Shown in pieces: positions 62,001-64,000 of a stretch of DNA of 64,000 bases (within the stretch, counting starts at the first letter, position 1; each line of letters starts with the position of its first letter). Source of the stretch: Riptortus pedestris (lineage: Eukaryota > Arthropoda > Insecta > Hemiptera > Alydidae); contig CM032231.1 in assembly GCA_019009955.1 (NCBI GenBank), forward strand, positions 46,050,001 through 46,114,000, read 5' to 3'. Under the pieces are notes generated by a model. It was not told the DNA's origin, made no database searches, and was given only the letters and a program-made list of their open reading frames with translations. A program made the position numbers and the translations under genes.

Positions 62001-64000
62001 TAAAATAAACATTTTTGAGTAAATGATGAAACATCTTAACTGATGACATCATCACGTAACTTATTTGCATGTGTCTCACAAATTAATTGTTCAATGAAAA
62101 CCATATTTGGTATTTAGCCTTGGAATGAAGTGGTTCATAATATAACAGCTTATAGTTAATATGACGTGAGTAGGAGTGGGGGTTTACCGATGGCCGAAAA
62201 CTAAAATATGGAAATATCTCGGTTAATATTCAATATAGAGAAAATATGTATATAACAACATTTATAGAACATTACATTTTCAATAAGATTTATTCCGTCG
62301 TTGGTTGTAATTTTTATTATATCAATCGGTTCATTATAATCTTTAATGCCTCCCGCTTCCACCACCCAAGAACAACAATTCCAAACCCCATCACATATGA
62401 AACAAGAAGAAAACTAACAGCATGAAGGTACTCCACATGGTGCTTAGTTGCTGCAAATACTATTGTTGTGGAATCCTTAGGAACAACGTGATTAAGAAGG
62501 CAGAGTAATGCAGCTAGTTTCTCTTCCGGTCTACAACTGACAAAGGAAAGTTTAAGGGTCTCAGGAATTTTAGATTCCACATCCAATCTGTAGAAAGAAA
62601 AAAAAAAATAGAAATAAGTGTATAAACAGAACAACATTAAATATTTTACTATTTTTTAATATATTTATAATGCAATGATTGAACAAAACTATGTCAGTTT
62701 ATTGAGAAGAAACAATCTTTAATAAGCTATTATTTACCTAATCAGAACTGGGTCTGAAAGACCAGCCTTGGCAAATTCGACCAAAATTTTAGGAAGAGTA
62801 GCAGAAAACAAGAGAGTTTGTCTGTTTTCAGGAAGTCTTTGTATTATTTCATTAAGCTGTTCACCGAATCCCATCTCAAACAATCTAAAAATGCCAACAA
62901 ATTCTAATTAAAAAATAAAATGAAACTTATTTTATAAAAATAAGATATTAATAGCTTCTATTTCAATAGGTCATAATAGCTAATACTATTTCAAAAGGTC
63001 ATAATACAAAACATAGAGAATTATACCAATTTTTTGTTTATTATTCAGTTAAGATGTATATAGTGTATACAGTCCTACCATGCCACTCTAGATCCACTGA
63101 CCAATATCTTTATTACAGCTGTATTTAAAAGTTAATGGTTATTCACCCTAAGCCAACAATTAGTTTATTTTGCATAGAATAAATAAAACTATCTTGTTTG
63201 AAATTCTACAATTTTGCATTTCAAATCATTTAGAAACTCATGATGTCAAAATTATAGATTTTCTATCTCTGCCCATTTGAAACTACTCAAAGGATTTCAA
63301 TGGGTTTCTATAATAACTGTGTGGCAATTATTTAATTTTAGAAACTAGTAGAGGGTGTTTTTATATTCAGATGTATTAATGGTCAATATATTCCTAGGTA
63401 CCTATAGATAATATTAAAAAAAAAAAATGCAGGGAAGGGCAGAAAATTTATAAAACAAGCGAAGGGAATATTCATACAATTTTATATATTATTACTAACC
63501 GATCAATAGAAATATATTTATTTATTAAGTTATGGAAAAAAAATACATTACTCTCAGTGAAGAGTATAACACACAGGATAAAGACAGTTGTTTATATATA
63601 CTAGAAAGTAAGAAAAGAACATGAAGGGAAGAAAATATCTCTTTGAAACAGGTCAGTGGAAATTGTTCTATATACCTCTTCTTCAGACCTACTGATTTCC
63701 TTAGCAATTTTTTCAAATAATACTCTTGGTAATAAATAAGAAATATATACATTCAACCTTTCTCAGAGGAAACTAAAGAAAACAAAAGCACCCTACAAAG
63801 TGAATTAATTGTTATATTGTGTATAAACTGACTATCAATAATCTCACAAGGGAACGGGGAACAGTGTTAATCGTTTCAATAAGAAAATAGGAAACATACC
63901 GATCAGCTTCATCAAACACAATATACTGAACATCTTTTAAACTGAGATCCATTTCCACGCAAATATGAAGAAATCTACCTGGAGTTGCAACAACTATATC
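54207..64000 (-). CDS. DDX54: ATP-dependent RNA helicase DDX54 (DBP10), lacking the N-terminal part
   Basis: Nucleolar DEAD-box helicase acting in large-subunit ribosome assembly. Ten minus-strand exons, 64000-63900 (continuing outside), 62884-62738, 62587-62419, 61178-60968, 59555-59338, 58529-58335, 57614-57485, 57403-57214, 55940-55657 and 54379-54207, splice in frame to 605 residues. The N-terminal portion, including the Q motif and Walker A, lies beyond the window. Motifs in order: ATPGR, VFDEADR (DEAD box), LFSATLP (SAT), [23 protein letters not shown] and [11 protein letters not shown] (motif VI). The DBP10-specific C terminus follows: [35 protein letters not shown], and a basic end [15 protein letters not shown]. 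All catalytic motifs present are intact. Introns carry SINE and family R copies. The call is secure from the order of DDX54-only C-terminal blocks. Confidence 0.95.
55979..56020. repeat. (CT)n(AT)n microsatellite
   Basis: TCTCTC run of about 20 bp followed by about 22 bp of AT, in a DDX54 intron. Confidence 0.9.
56294..56902 (+). repeat. Family R repeat, short form, end palindrome truncated
   Basis: AAAGTCCGTCACCCAGGGGC at the start, GACGAATAGTTACGAAAACG, GCCGCCAGAGCTCACGGCGG, the full body, only a short AT stretch (ATATATATAA near 56780), the 3' module, and CTGATTTCCCTTAAAAGTTG, where the second half of the palindrome is lost. It lies in a DDX54 intron, inverted with respect to the gene. 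Confidence 0.9.
56976..57155 (-). repeat. SINE family 1, nearly full length
   Basis: Reverse complement of the family: CACTTTTTGCTACTAAGGCT, AATTGGGACGGGTAATCTAC, AGGTTACCACCCTTTTCTAG, CCAGGGTGGGACTAAGGATT, AATTCTTTGCCCAGGCGGGA, ATCGAACTCGCCACTC (B box) and ACCATGTGAGATTAAG (tRNA-like head). Confidence 0.85.
60168..60276 (+). repeat. Family R 3' module alone
   Basis: ACAGACCTCATTTTTGTCAT, CTAGGTAGGACATTTGAAGA, TTGAGTACAACCTCAATAGC, TGATAACCCTTATAGGAAAT. The palindrome is damaged. Confidence 0.75.
60435..60640. repeat. Dispersed repeat, partner of 2040-2160
   Basis: GATATCTCTGTTCAAATG, AAAAATGTTATAGGAGATAA and TTTATAGATGTTTTCATGAT parallel the NDUFS2 intron copy. Then TCCTCTTCTAAACCCCTCAA, CCTCTTAGTTGATTTTGATC resembles the C-rich body of family R, hinting at a distant relationship. 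Confidence 0.45.
61664..62300 (+). repeat. Family R repeat, degenerate, without 3' end
   Basis: CACTCACGCAGGGGCTGCAT, AAACTAAGCAGATTTCCCAA, GGTCCGATTTCAGCCAATAA, GCTAAATATCGAGTATGG, then a second start of the body (GTAGGAGTGGGGGTTTACCG, ATCTCGGTTAATATTCAATA) cut off near 62300. It lies in a DDX54 intron. Confidence 0.75.

Overview
The window is nuclear DNA of an arthropod, almost certainly an insect. It is AT-rich, its genes are split by GT-AG introns, and it contains a ZAD plus C2H2 zinc-finger protein, an architecture typical of insects. Non-coding sequence is dense with transposon relics. The species cannot be named from the sequence. Six conserved genes can be traced exon by exon, and four are complete: (1) NDUFS2, + strand, last six exons, 1587-8466; (2) an HSD17B2-like short-chain dehydrogenase, - strand, complete, 10139-14798; (3) a CBR1-like carbonyl reductase, + strand, complete, 26123-29613; (4) SMNDC1/SPF30, + strand, complete, 36934-44404; (5) a ZAD-C2H2 zinc-finger protein, - strand, complete, 47416-51802; (6) the DEAD-box helicase DDX54, - strand, lacking its N terminus, 54207-64000. 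They act in unrelated processes (respiratory complex I, steroid/retinoid-type and carbonyl reduction, splicing, transcription, ribosome biogenesis) and show no joint function. Every spliced model keeps frame, and the four complete ones give products of plausible family length (325, 283, 237 and 409 aa).

The rest is mostly mobile-element debris. It includes a solo LTR with intact-looking promoter and poly(A) signals (652-1253), R2-like and R1/jockey-like LINE relics in NDUFS2 introns, a mariner-type foldback element with TA duplications (9040-9623), a Merlin-like element (16369-17058), a decayed Ty3/gypsy element with a 143-bp 3' LTR (17392-21478), a Tc1-like relic (34755-35191), a 247-bp hAT-type MITE with an 8-bp target duplication (46888-47134), and many copies of one tRNA-derived SINE family plus one copy of a second.

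The dominant and most intriguing component is one dispersed repeat family, called here family R. It occurs in more than a dozen full or partial copies on both strands, mainly at 15.1-26 kb, 31-36 kb, 41-43 kb, 52-53 kb, 56 kb and 61 kb. Copies run from a GC-rich hairpin module (TCCGTCACGCAGGGGCTGCG) through a conserved body and an (AT)n tract to a palindromic end (GATTTCCCTTAAGGGAAATC then TGCTAA). They sit in tandem, head-to-head with a conserved spacer at two loci, and in one copy contain an exact 193-bp tandem amplification. No coding capacity was seen. The layout resembles non-autonomous Helentron-type (HINE/DINE-like) elements, but that placement is an inference.
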